The notes beneath the pieces are model-generated. The model saw only the letters and a list, made by a program, of their open reading frames with translations, had not been told where the DNA came from and did no database searches. A program made the translations under genes and the position numbers. Below, in pieces: positions 46,347 to 55,304 of a DNA stretch of 64,000 bases. Where the stretch lies: assembly GCA_017622845.1 (NCBI GenBank), contig JAGAQJ010000047.1, positions 62,001 to 126,000 of the forward strand. Direction: 5' to 3'. The stretch comes from Lachnospiraceae bacterium. Lineage in GTDB: Bacteria > Bacillota > Clostridia > Lachnospirales > Lachnospiraceae. Every line of letters begins with the position of its first letter. The stretch's first letter is position 1.

Positions 46347-47456
46347 CTACTTGACCCCCACATTCATTATTATTTCCTGGGCCACGTCATCAAGCGGCAC
46401 TACCTGATCTACCAATCCGGAAGCAGCAATCGCCTTCGGCATACCGTATACTGTTGAGGTAGCTTCATCCTGTGCGATGACGTGTATCTTTTTTGAAGTT
46501 CCTAAATTCACGATTCCCTTTGTTCCGTCCGCTCCCATACCAGTCAGCACAACACATATAATCTGGGAATAGCTGCTTGTTTTCAAGGATTCATACATAT
46601 AATTGGCACATGGCTTTACGCCTTCTCTTGGAGGTTCATCAGTGTATGTAATCGTCGGCTTCCCGCCTCTGGTAACCACATTCATGTGTTTTCCTCCCAT
46701 GGATATGTATGCCACGCCATTTTCAAGCACATCACCTTCTGCCGCTTCCTTAACCTTTATCTTGCTGAGTGAATTCAGCCTTTCAGCCAGAGATTGGGTA
46801 AATCCTTTTGGCATATGCTGAACAATCAGAACAGGTGCGGCAAGCTCTGCGGGAAGTCTTGGTATCACACTCTGCAGTGCCTTAGGCCCTCCTGTCGAGC
46901 AGGCAAGCGCTACAACCTTCTGTCCCCCCACAACCGGCTTGCTTTTTCTGACAATGTTTACAAGCTTTTGTGTATTCTCATCCTGTTTTGTCCACGGTAC
47001 AGCAGAGGCAGCCTGAATATTGGTCTGACGGCTTGATACCACTGCCTGAAGAGTCTCTAAGAATTTGTCCTTAAACTCATTTCCTTTTAGATAAACAATA
47101 TTTGCCGGCTTCTCTATAAAATCAATTGCGCCAAGGTCAAGTGCTTCCATTGTGACAGATGCACCTTCTTTGGTATCCGTGCTTGCCATCATAATGCGTG
47201 CACGAATCTTATCCTTCTGCAGAATACGAAGAAGCTGGATTCCGTTTATCTTTGGCATATTCACATCAAGAACGACACCGTCATACTGATTCTTTTTCAG
47301 GAGTTCGTATGCCGCCTCACCGTCAAAAGCCTGCTCCACTACTTGGAACCGTTCATCTGAATTAATTATATCACACATAACTCTTCTCATAAGTGCAGAG
47401 TCATCAACAATAAGTATTTTTTTCTTCATTCTTGAAATATTTGAGTTAATTGTCAT
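46347..47456 (-). CDS. cheB: Chemotaxis methylesterase/deamidase CheB
   Basis: Receiver domain (about 10-130) with the acceptor Asp in GVVLDVNMPKI, and methylesterase domain (about 175-365) with the Ser in ALACSTGGPKAL, His in QHMPKGFTQSLA and Asp in GMGADGTKGI. Removes receptor methyl groups when phosphorylated. The start is uncertain: ATG at 47456, overlapping the PilZ gene by 11 bases, has AAAGGT upstream; ATG at 47429 gives the classic N-terminus but no ribosome-binding site. Confidence 0.94.
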   Translation of the reverse strand: MTINSNISRMKKKILIVDDSALMRRVMCDIINSDERFQVVEQAFDGEAAYELLKKNQYDGVVLDVNMPKINGIQLLRILQKDKIRARIMMASTDTKEGASVTMEALDLGAIDFIEKPANIVYLKGNEFKDKFLETLQAVVSSRQTNIQAASAVPWTKQDENTQKLVNIVRKSKPVVGGQKVVALACSTGGPKALQSVIPRLPAELAAPVLIVQHMPKGFTQSLAERLNSLSKIKVKEAAEGDVLENGVAYISMGGKHMNVVTRGGKPTITYTDEPPREGVKPCANYMYESLKTSSYSQIICVVLTGMGADGTKGIVNLGTSKKIHVIAQDEATSTVYGMPKAIAASGLVDQVVPLDDVAQEIIMNVGVK

Positions 47457-48186
47457 ACGATTCAACGACCTTTACCATTTTTCTATTTTTTCTTTCCGCA
47501 TCAAATATATATTTGATTATCTCCTCACGCACTGCGTTATCCATAAATTCAAATTTAGCACGATTTTCGTACTCTTGAGGCCTGTTTTCTATTTCCTTTG
47601 AAAGGACTACCTTTGCAGCCAGCAGAAACGGCTTTTCCCTGTTTGCAGCAGGCAGACTGAAGCGCATCAGGACATGACTGCCTTCATGAAAGCGCTGTCT
47701 TGTTACAAACCGCGTACCGCCGCCGCTGATATCCACAATCACTCCTCTAATCATATCTGTCCTTGCAGTCAGATTCACACTGCCTTTTTCCAGTGTGTCT
47801 GCCTCCTGCTGCGTCAGTTCCCGCACAGTCATTTCCAGCACACAGTTAAACCGGTAATATTCTTTTTTCTGGAATTTACGAAGGCTGCTGATTATTTCAG
47901 CGCCAAGAACATATGTCCCGTTTATCTTCTGTCTATCCACAATTCTGACATCTGCCCTGTACATACCGCTATGTGAAAAAAAGCATACGTCATATTCTCC
48001 GTCAACCGGAAGCAGAACCAGCTTCGCCTGCTCCGTCGGCATCACGATCTCAAGTCGTCCATCGTCCAGAACATCAAATACAGAAGTCTTATAGGTTTTT
48101 ACTCCTTCTGTACCATCCGGAAGCACTACCTTGACGATTGATTTCATTTCAAGCTTATCTCCCGGCGATATCAATTTCTCTATCAT
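47446..48186 (-). CDS. PilZ-domain flagellar brake protein (YcgR/YpfA-like)
   Basis: 246 residues from the ATG at 48186 (AGGAGG upstream). N-terminal YcgR-type domain (about 1-95) and C-terminal PilZ domain (about 100-235). The c-di-GMP motif reads KEYYR in place of RxxxR, while the second motif DISGGG fits D/NxSxxG. Such proteins slow or reorient the flagellar motor when c-di-GMP is high. Between flhG and cheB in the operon. Binding affinity with the Lys substitution is uncertain. Confidence 0.88.
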   Translation of the reverse strand: MIEKLISPGDKLEMKSIVKVVLPDGTEGVKTYKTSVFDVLDDGRLEIVMPTEQAKLVLLPVDGEYDVCFFSHSGMYRADVRIVDRQKINGTYVLGAEIISSLRKFQKKEYYRFNCVLEMTVRELTQQEADTLEKGSVNLTARTDMIRGVIVDISGGGTRFVTRQRFHEGSHVLMRFSLPAANREKPFLLAAKVVLSKEIENRPQEYENRAKFEFMDNAVREEIIKYIFDAERKNRKMVKVVESYDN

Positions 48187-48212
48187 AGACTCCTCCTGAT
48201 CACATCTTCTGT

Positions 48213-49097
48213 TCACCCCATCTTTTTATTTCCTGCTACAATATGTGAAAAAAAGGCTGCCATTCCCCTCTTTACAAGTGACTTATCATATTTCTTATCC
48301 ATAAGTGCATACGCTATCTTCTCATATGCCAGAGCTGACTTTGAATTCGGGCTTTGCATACTCACCGGTTTCTGCTGCATAACTGCATTTTCCAGATGGT
48401 AATCCTGCGGTATTGCCCCAAGGTACTCTATCGGAAGCTTCAGATATCTGTTGACCACTGTACTAAGCTTATTATACATCGCTTCTCCCTCTGCGTCACC
48501 TGATACCTTGTTTGCAATCACTTTAATCCTGGAATCATCTCTTGAAAATCTCGAATGACTGTTCAACGCCTTCAAAAGGGAATAAGAATCAGTAATAGAA
48601 GTAGGTTCCGGAGTTGCAACTACTAAAATCTCACCGCTTGCGACCAGAAAATCCAGCACGGCATCGGAAATTCCGGCACCGGTATCTATAATAATAATAT
48701 CAGCAATTGCATCAAGCTGTGCAAGATTTTGTATAATATAATTCAGATAATCCCTGCTTAAATTCGCCAATCCCGCAATGCCGGAGCCTCCTGATATAAA
48801 TCCTATGTCCATGGGTCCCCATGTTATGATATCTGTGATGCTTTTTCCCTGGTAAATCAAGTCGCATAGATTGTGCTTTGGAACTGCACCGAACATGATT
48901 TCTATATTGGCAAGTCCAAAATCCGCATCCAGTATAATCACCCTTTTTCCCATTTTCTTAAACTGACATGCAAGATTGATTGACGTGTTTGACTTTCCTA
49001 CACCGCCCTTTCCGCTCGTTACGGTAATCACTCTTGCAAGCGGTCTTGGCGCCGGATTCATTTTAATAACATTTCTTAATTGTTCTGCCTGATCCAT
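48213..49097 (-). CDS. flhG: FlhG, MinD-like flagellar number regulator
   Basis: 294 residues. Deviant Walker A TSGKGGVGKSNTSINLA near residue 27, ILDADFGLANIEIM, and IIDTGAGIS. FlhG (YlxH) controls number and placement of flagella by regulating FlhF and C-ring assembly. The start is 14 bases after flhF. Confidence 0.95.
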   Translation of the reverse strand: MDQAEQLRNVIKMNPAPRPLARVITVTSGKGGVGKSNTSINLACQFKKMGKRVIILDADFGLANIEIMFGAVPKHNLCDLIYQGKSITDIITWGPMDIGFISGGSGIAGLANLSRDYLNYIIQNLAQLDAIADIIIIDTGAGISDAVLDFLVASGEILVVATPEPTSITDSYSLLKALNSHSRFSRDDSRIKVIANKVSGDAEGEAMYNKLSTVVNRYLKLPIEYLGAIPQDYHLENAVMQQKPVSMQSPNSKSALAYEKIAYALMDKKYDKSLVKRGMAAFFSHIVAGNKKMG

Positions 49098-49111
49098 ACA
49101 TTAACCCCCTA

Positions 49112-50479
49112 TTAACGCCTTCCTCCAAGCAACTGCTTTACAGTTGACTGTGGATTGAAATACTCAATGTCATCCGGTACATTCTGACCATATGTCACAT
49201 AGGAAAGCGCTGCACCCGTGTAAAGCTTGAGGTTATAAATGCTTCCTAATGTGGAGGTCTCATCAAGTTTCGTGAAGATTAATTTGTAATCGGCAATTTC
49301 CTTATAAGTATCTGCAATCTTCATCAAATCTTTATATTTTGTTGAGGCTGACAGCACCAGGAAGACCTCTTTTGTAGCTGCTGTCTCTACGGAGCTGATT
49401 AAGTCACTCATGCTCTCGCACTGTGCTTCATTGTTTGGCGAGTGTCCCGTTGTATCTACCAATATATAATCATACTCCTGAAAATCGCTCACTGCTGCCG
49501 CGATTTCCTTTGCCGTGTATACTACCCGGAAAGGCACTTCCAAAATATTCGCATAGGTTCTTAACTGCTCTGCTGCTGCAATTCTGTAAGTGTCTGCCGT
49601 GAGAAGCGCAACCTTTTTCTTATGCTCAACCCGGAAAGAGGATGCTATCTTCGCTATGGTTGTTGTCTTTCCTACACCTGTAGGACCCACAAAAAAGATT
49701 ACCTTTGGCTTTTTCTCACCTTCCTCCATAACATACGGCTTTCCAAGCTTTAATATCATTCTCTGATAAATTTCGGACAGCATAAAGTCCATCGTAACAT
49801 CTGCCTTACAGTTCTTATCAATCTCATCAATGATTTCATTTGCATATTTCTCATTCACTTCATTGTCAATCATCTTATTATACAGAAGTCTCAGGAAATT
49901 AATTCTTTCCTTATTTACTTCCGGCATCTGGCTTTCCTCACTCCTTGTGTCCTCTGCCGAAATTTTATTTTCCTGCTGTAAGAGCTGTTTTTCTATTAAA
50001 TTCTGGAGATTGTCAAGCTTCTCCTCTAAACCGTTGCCTCTCAAATTATCTATGGTTGGCTCTGCCTGCTTTACAGCAGGCTTCATAACTGCAACATTCG
50101 ACGATTTTATTTCTGTCTTCTGCGCCGGAAAGGCAGAAAGCACATCCGCTACCGCCTGTCCAACTGCCTTGACATCTTCGGCCGCTGCCCCTTGTCCTTC
50201 AGACTGCTTCATAGGAATAATTTTTCCCTGCCCTGCATTCATGCTCAGACTTACTGCCACGCCATCTTTTTCCGTTTCCTTGACGGGATTCACACTATAC
50301 TTTTCATTTTCTTCTTCCTTAGCTACAGTAACTTCTACCTTTGTTCCCTTAAAAATGCCAAGCATTCCTTTTCTTTTGATGGTCTTGACATTCATCTCTA
50401 CAATCCCGTCACCAAGCTCTTTCTTTGCGCACTCCAGTGCGTCTTCCTTTGTTTTTCCCTGAAATTTCTTAATTATCAT
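49112..50479 (-). CDS. flhF: FlhF, SRP-like GTPase for flagellar placement
   Basis: 455 residues. N-terminal basic B domain (1-170, low complexity in part), NG domain with P-loop VGPTGVGKTTTIAKIA, DTTGHS in place of the usual DTAGR-type G3, and TKLDETSTLG. It acts with FlhG at the membrane to set flagellar sites. Overlaps flhA by four bases (ATGA). Confidence 0.95.
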   Translation of the reverse strand: MIIKKFQGKTKEDALECAKKELGDGIVEMNVKTIKRKGMLGIFKGTKVEVTVAKEEENEKYSVNPVKETEKDGVAVSLSMNAGQGKIIPMKQSEGQGAAAEDVKAVGQAVADVLSAFPAQKTEIKSSNVAVMKPAVKQAEPTIDNLRGNGLEEKLDNLQNLIEKQLLQQENKISAEDTRSEESQMPEVNKERINFLRLLYNKMIDNEVNEKYANEIIDEIDKNCKADVTMDFMLSEIYQRMILKLGKPYVMEEGEKKPKVIFFVGPTGVGKTTTIAKIASSFRVEHKKKVALLTADTYRIAAAEQLRTYANILEVPFRVVYTAKEIAAAVSDFQEYDYILVDTTGHSPNNEAQCESMSDLISSVETAATKEVFLVLSASTKYKDLMKIADTYKEIADYKLIFTKLDETSTLGSIYNLKLYTGAALSYVTYGQNVPDDIEYFNPQSTVKQLLGGRR

Positions 50480-52515
50480 GCTGTCACCATTCCTACTGAT
50501 TGTAATTCAACATTTGAGTCTATCTCATTATATGATACCACTACCAAATCCTTATAATAATCCTCCGTCAGCCTCTTGAAATACATTCTGACAATCGGAG
50601 AGGTAATCACAATCGGATTTTTTCCAAGCTTCTCAAGCTTTCCAACCTCAGATTCCACGGAAGCGATAATCGTTTTTGTCTTCTCCGGATCAAGCGTCAG
50701 GTATGCTCCCTGCTCTGTCTGTTTCACACTTCCCATAATTTCCTGCTCCAGACCCGGATCAAGAGTTACTACGCTTGTCGTTTCATTCATCGGGAAGTAT
50801 TTATTTGATATGGCACGCTTTAAGCTCTGCCTTACATATTCTGTTAAGATATCCGTATCTCTCGTGGAAGCCGCATGGTCAGCAAGCGTCTCAAAAATTG
50901 TGACAAGGTCTCTTACGGATATGCCTTCCTTTAGAAGATTCTGCAATACCTTCTGGATATCTCCAAGTCCCAAAAGCTTCGGCACAAGCTCCTCCACAAG
51001 GGAAGGATTTGTTTCCTTGACATTGTTGACAAGATTCTGTACATCCTGCCTTGTAAGAAGGTCTGCAAGATACTGCCTGATAATCTCTGTCAAATGTGTT
51101 GCTATGATTGACGGCGGATCAACTACGGTATAGCCTACACTCTCTGCACGTTCTCTCTGGCTCTCTGTAATCCAGATCGCAGGCAGGTGGAAGGAAGGTT
51201 CAAAGGTCGGAATACCGGATATCTCTTCCTCCACGAAGCCGGGATTCATTGCCATATAGTGATCAAATAATATCTCACCTTCACTTACCTGAACTCCTTT
51301 TATCTTAATAATATACTGATTCGGATTTAACTGGATATTATCTCTCAGACGGATAATCGGAACCACTGTACCAAGCTCCAAAGCAATCTGCCTGCGGATC
51401 ATAACAACCCGGTCAAGCAGGTCGCCGCCCTGATTCACATCAGCAAGCGGTATGATGCCATATCCAAACTCCAGTTCGATTGGGTCTACCTGCAGCAGGG
51501 AATTAACATTTTCCGGCTTCCTGATCTCGTCTGCCGTATCCTCCTCTGCGTCTGCCTCTGCCTCAATATTTGCCACCTCTATCGTAGAAGCAATCATACG
51601 TCCGCACACGATAAATATTACGCCTAAAACGACAAAAATCAAAGGATTCAGGGGTGTCACCAAGCCCAGAAATGCAAGCACCGCACCTACCATATAGAGT
51701 ACTTTTGGTATGCCAAAGAGCTGATTGACAAGCACCGGACCAAAGTCGGCTTCCTTGGAACCCTTTGTAACAAGAATACCTGTTGACAATGAAATAAGGA
51801 GGGAGGGAATCTGGCTTACCAGACCATCACCAATCGTCAGAATAACATATTTATCCAAAGCAGCGCCGATATCCATGTTCTGCCTTACGACGCCCATGAT
51901 AATACCGCCCACAACATTAACGCCTGTTATAATAAGACCTGCCGTAGCGTCTCCTTTTACATATTTAACAGCACCATCCATAGAGCCAAAAAAGCTTGCC
52001 TCCTGCTGGAGCTTCTCTCTCTGCTTCTTTGCTTCTGCATCCGTGATGGCGCCTGTATTCAGGTCTGCATCGATAGCCATCTGTTTACCAGGCATGGCGT
52101 CCAGCGTGAATCTGGCTGTAACCTCAGCAACTCGCTCAGAACCTTTATTGATAACGACAAACTGCACGATAATCAGGATAATAAATACAACAACACCGAT
52201 AACAAGATCACCGCCGCCTACAAACTGTCCGAAAGTTGCGACTACGTTTCCCGGATCACCTGTTGACAGAATCAGACGGGTTGACGATACATTCAGCGCA
52301 ATTCTGAAAATCGTCGTAAACAGCAAAATAGTCGGATAAAAGGATAAATCCAGGACCTCCTTTGCAAACATTGTAGTAAACAGGATCGTAAATGCCAGCG
52401 AAATATTTAACGCAAGCAGTACGTCCAGCAGCGTGCTGCTAATTGGTACAATCAACATGATGATAGCGCTAAGTAAATATAAAGCTACACCTATGTCCGC
52501 TTTCTTCATCTTCAT
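50476..52515 (-). CDS. flhA: Flagellar export gate protein FlhA
   Basis: 679 residues. Eight N-terminal membrane helices (about 10-310) with the conserved cytosolic FHIPEP-type loop region (TARFTLDAMPGKQMAIDADLNTG, cited in part), then a large cytosolic domain that docks chaperone-substrate complexes. AAGGGGG precedes the ATG. It is separated from flhB by 587 bases of repeat-rich non-coding DNA, unusual within this operon. Confidence 0.96.
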   Translation of the reverse strand: MKMKKADIGVALYLLSAIIMLIVPISSTLLDVLLALNISLAFTILFTTMFAKEVLDLSFYPTILLFTTIFRIALNVSSTRLILSTGDPGNVVATFGQFVGGGDLVIGVVVFIILIIVQFVVINKGSERVAEVTARFTLDAMPGKQMAIDADLNTGAITDAEAKKQREKLQQEASFFGSMDGAVKYVKGDATAGLIITGVNVVGGIIMGVVRQNMDIGAALDKYVILTIGDGLVSQIPSLLISLSTGILVTKGSKEADFGPVLVNQLFGIPKVLYMVGAVLAFLGLVTPLNPLIFVVLGVIFIVCGRMIASTIEVANIEAEADAEEDTADEIRKPENVNSLLQVDPIELEFGYGIIPLADVNQGGDLLDRVVMIRRQIALELGTVVPIIRLRDNIQLNPNQYIIKIKGVQVSEGEILFDHYMAMNPGFVEEEISGIPTFEPSFHLPAIWITESQRERAESVGYTVVDPPSIIATHLTEIIRQYLADLLTRQDVQNLVNNVKETNPSLVEELVPKLLGLGDIQKVLQNLLKEGISVRDLVTIFETLADHAASTRDTDILTEYVRQSLKRAISNKYFPMNETTSVVTLDPGLEQEIMGSVKQTEQGAYLTLDPEKTKTIIASVESEVGKLEKLGKNPIVITSPIVRMYFKRLTEDYYKDLVVVSYNEIDSNVELQSVGMVTA

Positions 52516-52597
52516 GTCTTTGTTTCCCCCTTAACTCCTAAAAACTCCCTTTTTCTTTTTTAAATTTGAAAGCTTTGTTTCACTTTCCTTCCAATAG

Positions 52598-52909
52598 CTC
52601 GAAAGCTCCGCTTCCTCGTTACAATATCGGGTGAAAACAAGGTCTCGCACAGCTCGACTTTGTTTTCCTTCCGCTCTCGAAAGCTTCGCTTCCTCGTTAC
52701 AATATCGGGTGAAAACAAGGTCTCGCATAGCTCGACTTTGTTTTCCTTCCGCTCTCGAAAGCTCCGCTTCCTCGCTACAATATCGGGTGAAAACAAGGTC
52801 TCGCATAGCTCGACTTTGTTTTCCTTCCGCTCTCGAAAGCTTCGCTTCCTCGTTACAATATCGGGTGAAAACAAGGTCTCGCATGGCTCGACTTTGTTTT
52901 CCTTCCGAT
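52598..52909. repeat. Four tandem copies of a 78-bp palindromic repeat
   Basis: Copies begin at 52598, 52676, 52754 and 52832; they differ at only a few positions (for example gctccg/gcttcg, cgttac/cgctac, gcacag/gcatag/gcatgg). Each unit has a hairpin with arms AAAACAAGGTC / GACTTTGTTTT (one G-T mismatch) and a short GCTCTCGAAAGC palindrome. No unique spacers, so it is not CRISPR. Confidence 0.9.
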
Positions 52910-52916
52910 ATTGTAA
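52853..52916. repeat. 64-bp palindrome ending the repeat array
   Basis: Perfect 12-bp arms TTACAATATCGG (52853-52864) and CCGATATTGTAA (52905-52916) enclose the GAAAACAAGGTC / GACTTTGTTTTC stem. Only the last copy has the closing outer arm; the others share just the left arm. Confidence 0.85.
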
Positions 52917-53006
52917 ATTATCTCACAATTTACATAATTTGTATATAATAAAATGTAAAAATTTTTATTTTTTTTATTTTTTATACTTCTTACACAAATG
53001 AAACAG

Positions 53007-53044
53007 AAAAACTCTGTGCGTTTTTACCTGCAAACAGAGTTTTT
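53007..53044. terminator. Terminator-like hairpin after flhB
   Basis: 11-bp perfect inverted repeat AAAAACTCTGT / ACAGAGTTTTT with a 16-base loop. On the minus strand, the direction of flhB, the stem ends in TTTTTCTGTTTC. It could stop or reduce transcription into flhA. Confidence 0.65.
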
Positions 53045-53102
53045 TAATTTACATAATACATCTTTCCTGCAGTTTGCCCGGAAATATTATGTATACCCAT
53101 AT

Positions 53103-54215
53103 TTATATTTTCCCTTGCATCTTGTATACCATCGCCAGTACTTCAGCAACTGCCTGGTACAGTTCCGGAGGAACCTCCTGTCCGATGTCCACATTGGCGT
53201 ACAGCATACGGGCAAGCGGCTTGTTTTCTACAATCTCTACATGATTCTCTTTTGCAATTTCCTTGATCTTTTGCGCCACATAATCCGCGCCTTTCGCCAG
53301 AACAACCGGTGCCGATCCGATTGATGCATCATACTTAATCGCTACTGCAAAGTGCGTCGGGTTTGTGATCACGACATCTGCTCTCGGCACGTCCTGCATC
53401 ATTCGCCTTTGAGACGCCTCTCGCATCTTACTCCTGATTTTTCCCTTAATCTGCGGGTCTCCTTCGGAATTCTTATACTCATCCTTTACCTCTTGCTTGG
53501 TCATCTTGATATCATCATTGAATTTTTTGCGCTGATAAAACAAGTCAACAAATGCTATCACCATAAAAACAAGTGAAATCTTCAGCCCCATGTCGATAAC
53601 AATGCTGCCGATCAGTTCAATTGCCTGATTGAGCGGCATTTCGTAAAATTTTACAAGATATACCCAGTCATCCTTTATGGTTGAGTACACCACCGCCACA
53701 ATGATAATCACCTTGGCAATTGATTTTAAAAGCTCTATGATTTTATCCTTGGAGAACAGCCTTTTCATTCCTGATACCGGATTCAGTTTGCTGAACTTGG
53801 GATGCAGCGGTTTCGTAGAAATCTGAAACTTGAACTGCAGCATGTTGATGCCGACTGCAAGGACAACGCCAACCACAAAAAAAGGAAGCAGTTGTGTCAG
53901 CAGCTCCACAAATACACCATTAAGCAGTATTCTGTAATCCTCTTTTACAATGCTGCCCCCCCAATAAGTCGTGTAAGCCGGAATCTTTTCATAAATTTCA
54001 CTAAAAAGCTCCATAAAATTCTCGCCCATATGACCTATCCAGAACTTTAAAATCAGAAAAAGCGCAATCAGCTCTACTCCGCTCGATAATTCTTTACTTT
54101 TCGGAACTTTACCTTCCTTACGGGTGTCCGTCTTCTTTTTGGCAGTCGGTTCCTCAGTTTTTTCACCGCCTGGTCCATCCTGCGCAAAAAACTGCAAATT
54201 GTATTCTAAAATCAC
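53103..54215 (-). CDS. flhB: Flagellar export switch protein FlhB
   Basis: 370 residues. Four membrane helices and a cytosolic C-terminal domain with the autocleavage motif NPTH at 285-288. Cleavage switches export from rod/hook to filament substrates. Overlaps fliR by four bases. Confidence 0.96.
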   Translation of the reverse strand: MILEYNLQFFAQDGPGGEKTEEPTAKKKTDTRKEGKVPKSKELSSGVELIALFLILKFWIGHMGENFMELFSEIYEKIPAYTTYWGGSIVKEDYRILLNGVFVELLTQLLPFFVVGVVLAVGINMLQFKFQISTKPLHPKFSKLNPVSGMKRLFSKDKIIELLKSIAKVIIIVAVVYSTIKDDWVYLVKFYEMPLNQAIELIGSIVIDMGLKISLVFMVIAFVDLFYQRKKFNDDIKMTKQEVKDEYKNSEGDPQIKGKIRSKMREASQRRMMQDVPRADVVITNPTHFAVAIKYDASIGSAPVVLAKGADYVAQKIKEIAKENHVEIVENKPLARMLYANVDIGQEVPPELYQAVAEVLAMVYKMQGKI

Positions 54216-54994
54216 ATCATGCCCTCCACCACTGAAACTACCATCTGCTGTATCTGTGTCGATATAAAATTGCAGATATCAGGAAGCATCGTTACGGTTA
54301 TCACAATCACGCTAAGCCCCGCCAAAAGCTTGAGCTGTATGCCGACAGAGAACATATTCATCTGAGGTGCAAGCTTTGCCAGCAATCCAAGCACGATATT
54401 CATAAGCGTAATGCTTGCGAAAACCGGCAGGCATATCCGAAAACCGATAATAATATAATTGCTCAAAAAAGTAATCAATGTCATCAGCAGTTTATCCGTA
54501 TCGATATGAATGCCTGCTATCGGTATCAGTGTAAACGTCTCCATCAAAGCTTTCAAAAGATATCTGTGGAGTCCTGTTGTATACAAAATGAGCATAACAC
54601 CATATTGTAATAAAACACCGGTTATGGAAGACTGTTCATTTGTGGTGGGATCAAACACATTTGCCATGGACAGCCCCACCTCCATATCTATAATTCTTCC
54701 TGCAAATAAAACAATGGAAGTACACAACTGAGCCGCTAATCCAATCAGCAGACCCACTGACACTTCCTTCAAGACAATTATCCCATATCCAAGTACCGTA
54801 TTGTATTCCGGATAGATGTGTTCCGGTCCAAACTGATACATAATATAAGCAACGAACACACTCAGTCCGATTTTTGTCTGATTCGGCACGCCTCTGGTAC
54901 TGAAAAAAGGTGCCGCAAACACAAAACTTGCAATCCGCATAAAGACAAGCAGAAAATATTCCAGTTCAGATAAGGGAAATGATAAGTCTACCAT
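54212..54994 (-). CDS. fliR: Flagellar export gate protein FliR
   Basis: 260 residues, about six membrane helices; AAPFFSTRGVPNQTKIGLSV is characteristic. Part of the FliPQR core of the export gate. 17 bases after fliQ. Confidence 0.95.
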   Translation of the reverse strand: MVDLSFPLSELEYFLLVFMRIASFVFAAPFFSTRGVPNQTKIGLSVFVAYIMYQFGPEHIYPEYNTVLGYGIIVLKEVSVGLLIGLAAQLCTSIVLFAGRIIDMEVGLSMANVFDPTTNEQSSITGVLLQYGVMLILYTTGLHRYLLKALMETFTLIPIAGIHIDTDKLLMTLITFLSNYIIIGFRICLPVFASITLMNIVLGLLAKLAPQMNMFSVGIQLKLLAGLSVIVITVTMLPDICNFISTQIQQMVVSVVEGMM

Positions 54995-55011
54995 ATATCG
55001 TCACTCCTCTG

Positions 55012-55281
55012 CTATCTGATATACACTGAAAAATTCTGCCACAAATCTGTCATAAATGTTGTCATATTGTTTAACATCCAATGTCCCAGAACCATCAGAC
55101 AGACAAACATTCCTACAATTTTGGGTACAAACGTAAGTGTCTGCTCCTGAATCGATGTCACAGTCTGAAAAATACTGATTGCAAGACCAATAACTAAAGA
55201 CACGATTAGTGGAGGCGCTGCTGTTTTCAGAATAACAAACAGCCCATCCTGCATCATATCCGTAACCATTTCTATCGTCAT
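55012..55281 (-). CDS. fliQ: Flagellar export gate protein FliQ
   Basis: 89 residues with two membrane helices; typical LKTAAPPLIVSLVIGLAISIFQ and SIQEQTLTFVPK. 23 bases after fliP. Confidence 0.96.
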   Translation of the reverse strand: MTIEMVTDMMQDGLFVILKTAAPPLIVSLVIGLAISIFQTVTSIQEQTLTFVPKIVGMFVCLMVLGHWMLNNMTTFMTDLWQNFSVYIR

Positions 55282-55304
55282 CTAATAACTTCGCCCTTTC
55301 TTTA

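Larger units (their letters stand above)
52516..53102. other. Non-coding flhB/flhA junction with tandem repeats
   Basis: No credible gene. From the flhB side it holds a terminator-like hairpin (53007-53044), a very AT-rich stretch (about 52915-53000) with a possible minus-strand promoter (TTTACA, 17 bases, TATGTA) and the small palindrome TGTAAATT/AATTTACA, then the 78-bp tandem repeats (52598-52909). Reading frames through the repeats stay open only because 78 is divisible by three. Confidence 0.75.

Noticed and set aside
52531..52884. Open frames of 104-117 residues with 26-residue repeats on both strands in the flhB/flhA gap
   Set aside because: 78 is divisible by three, so any stop-free frame in one unit is open in all four. 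Several frames on both strands are open at once, with no ribosome-binding site and no sign of protein-level selection.
52598..52909. Possible CRISPR array
   Set aside because: The copies are contiguous 78-bp units without unique spacers, and no cas genes are present.
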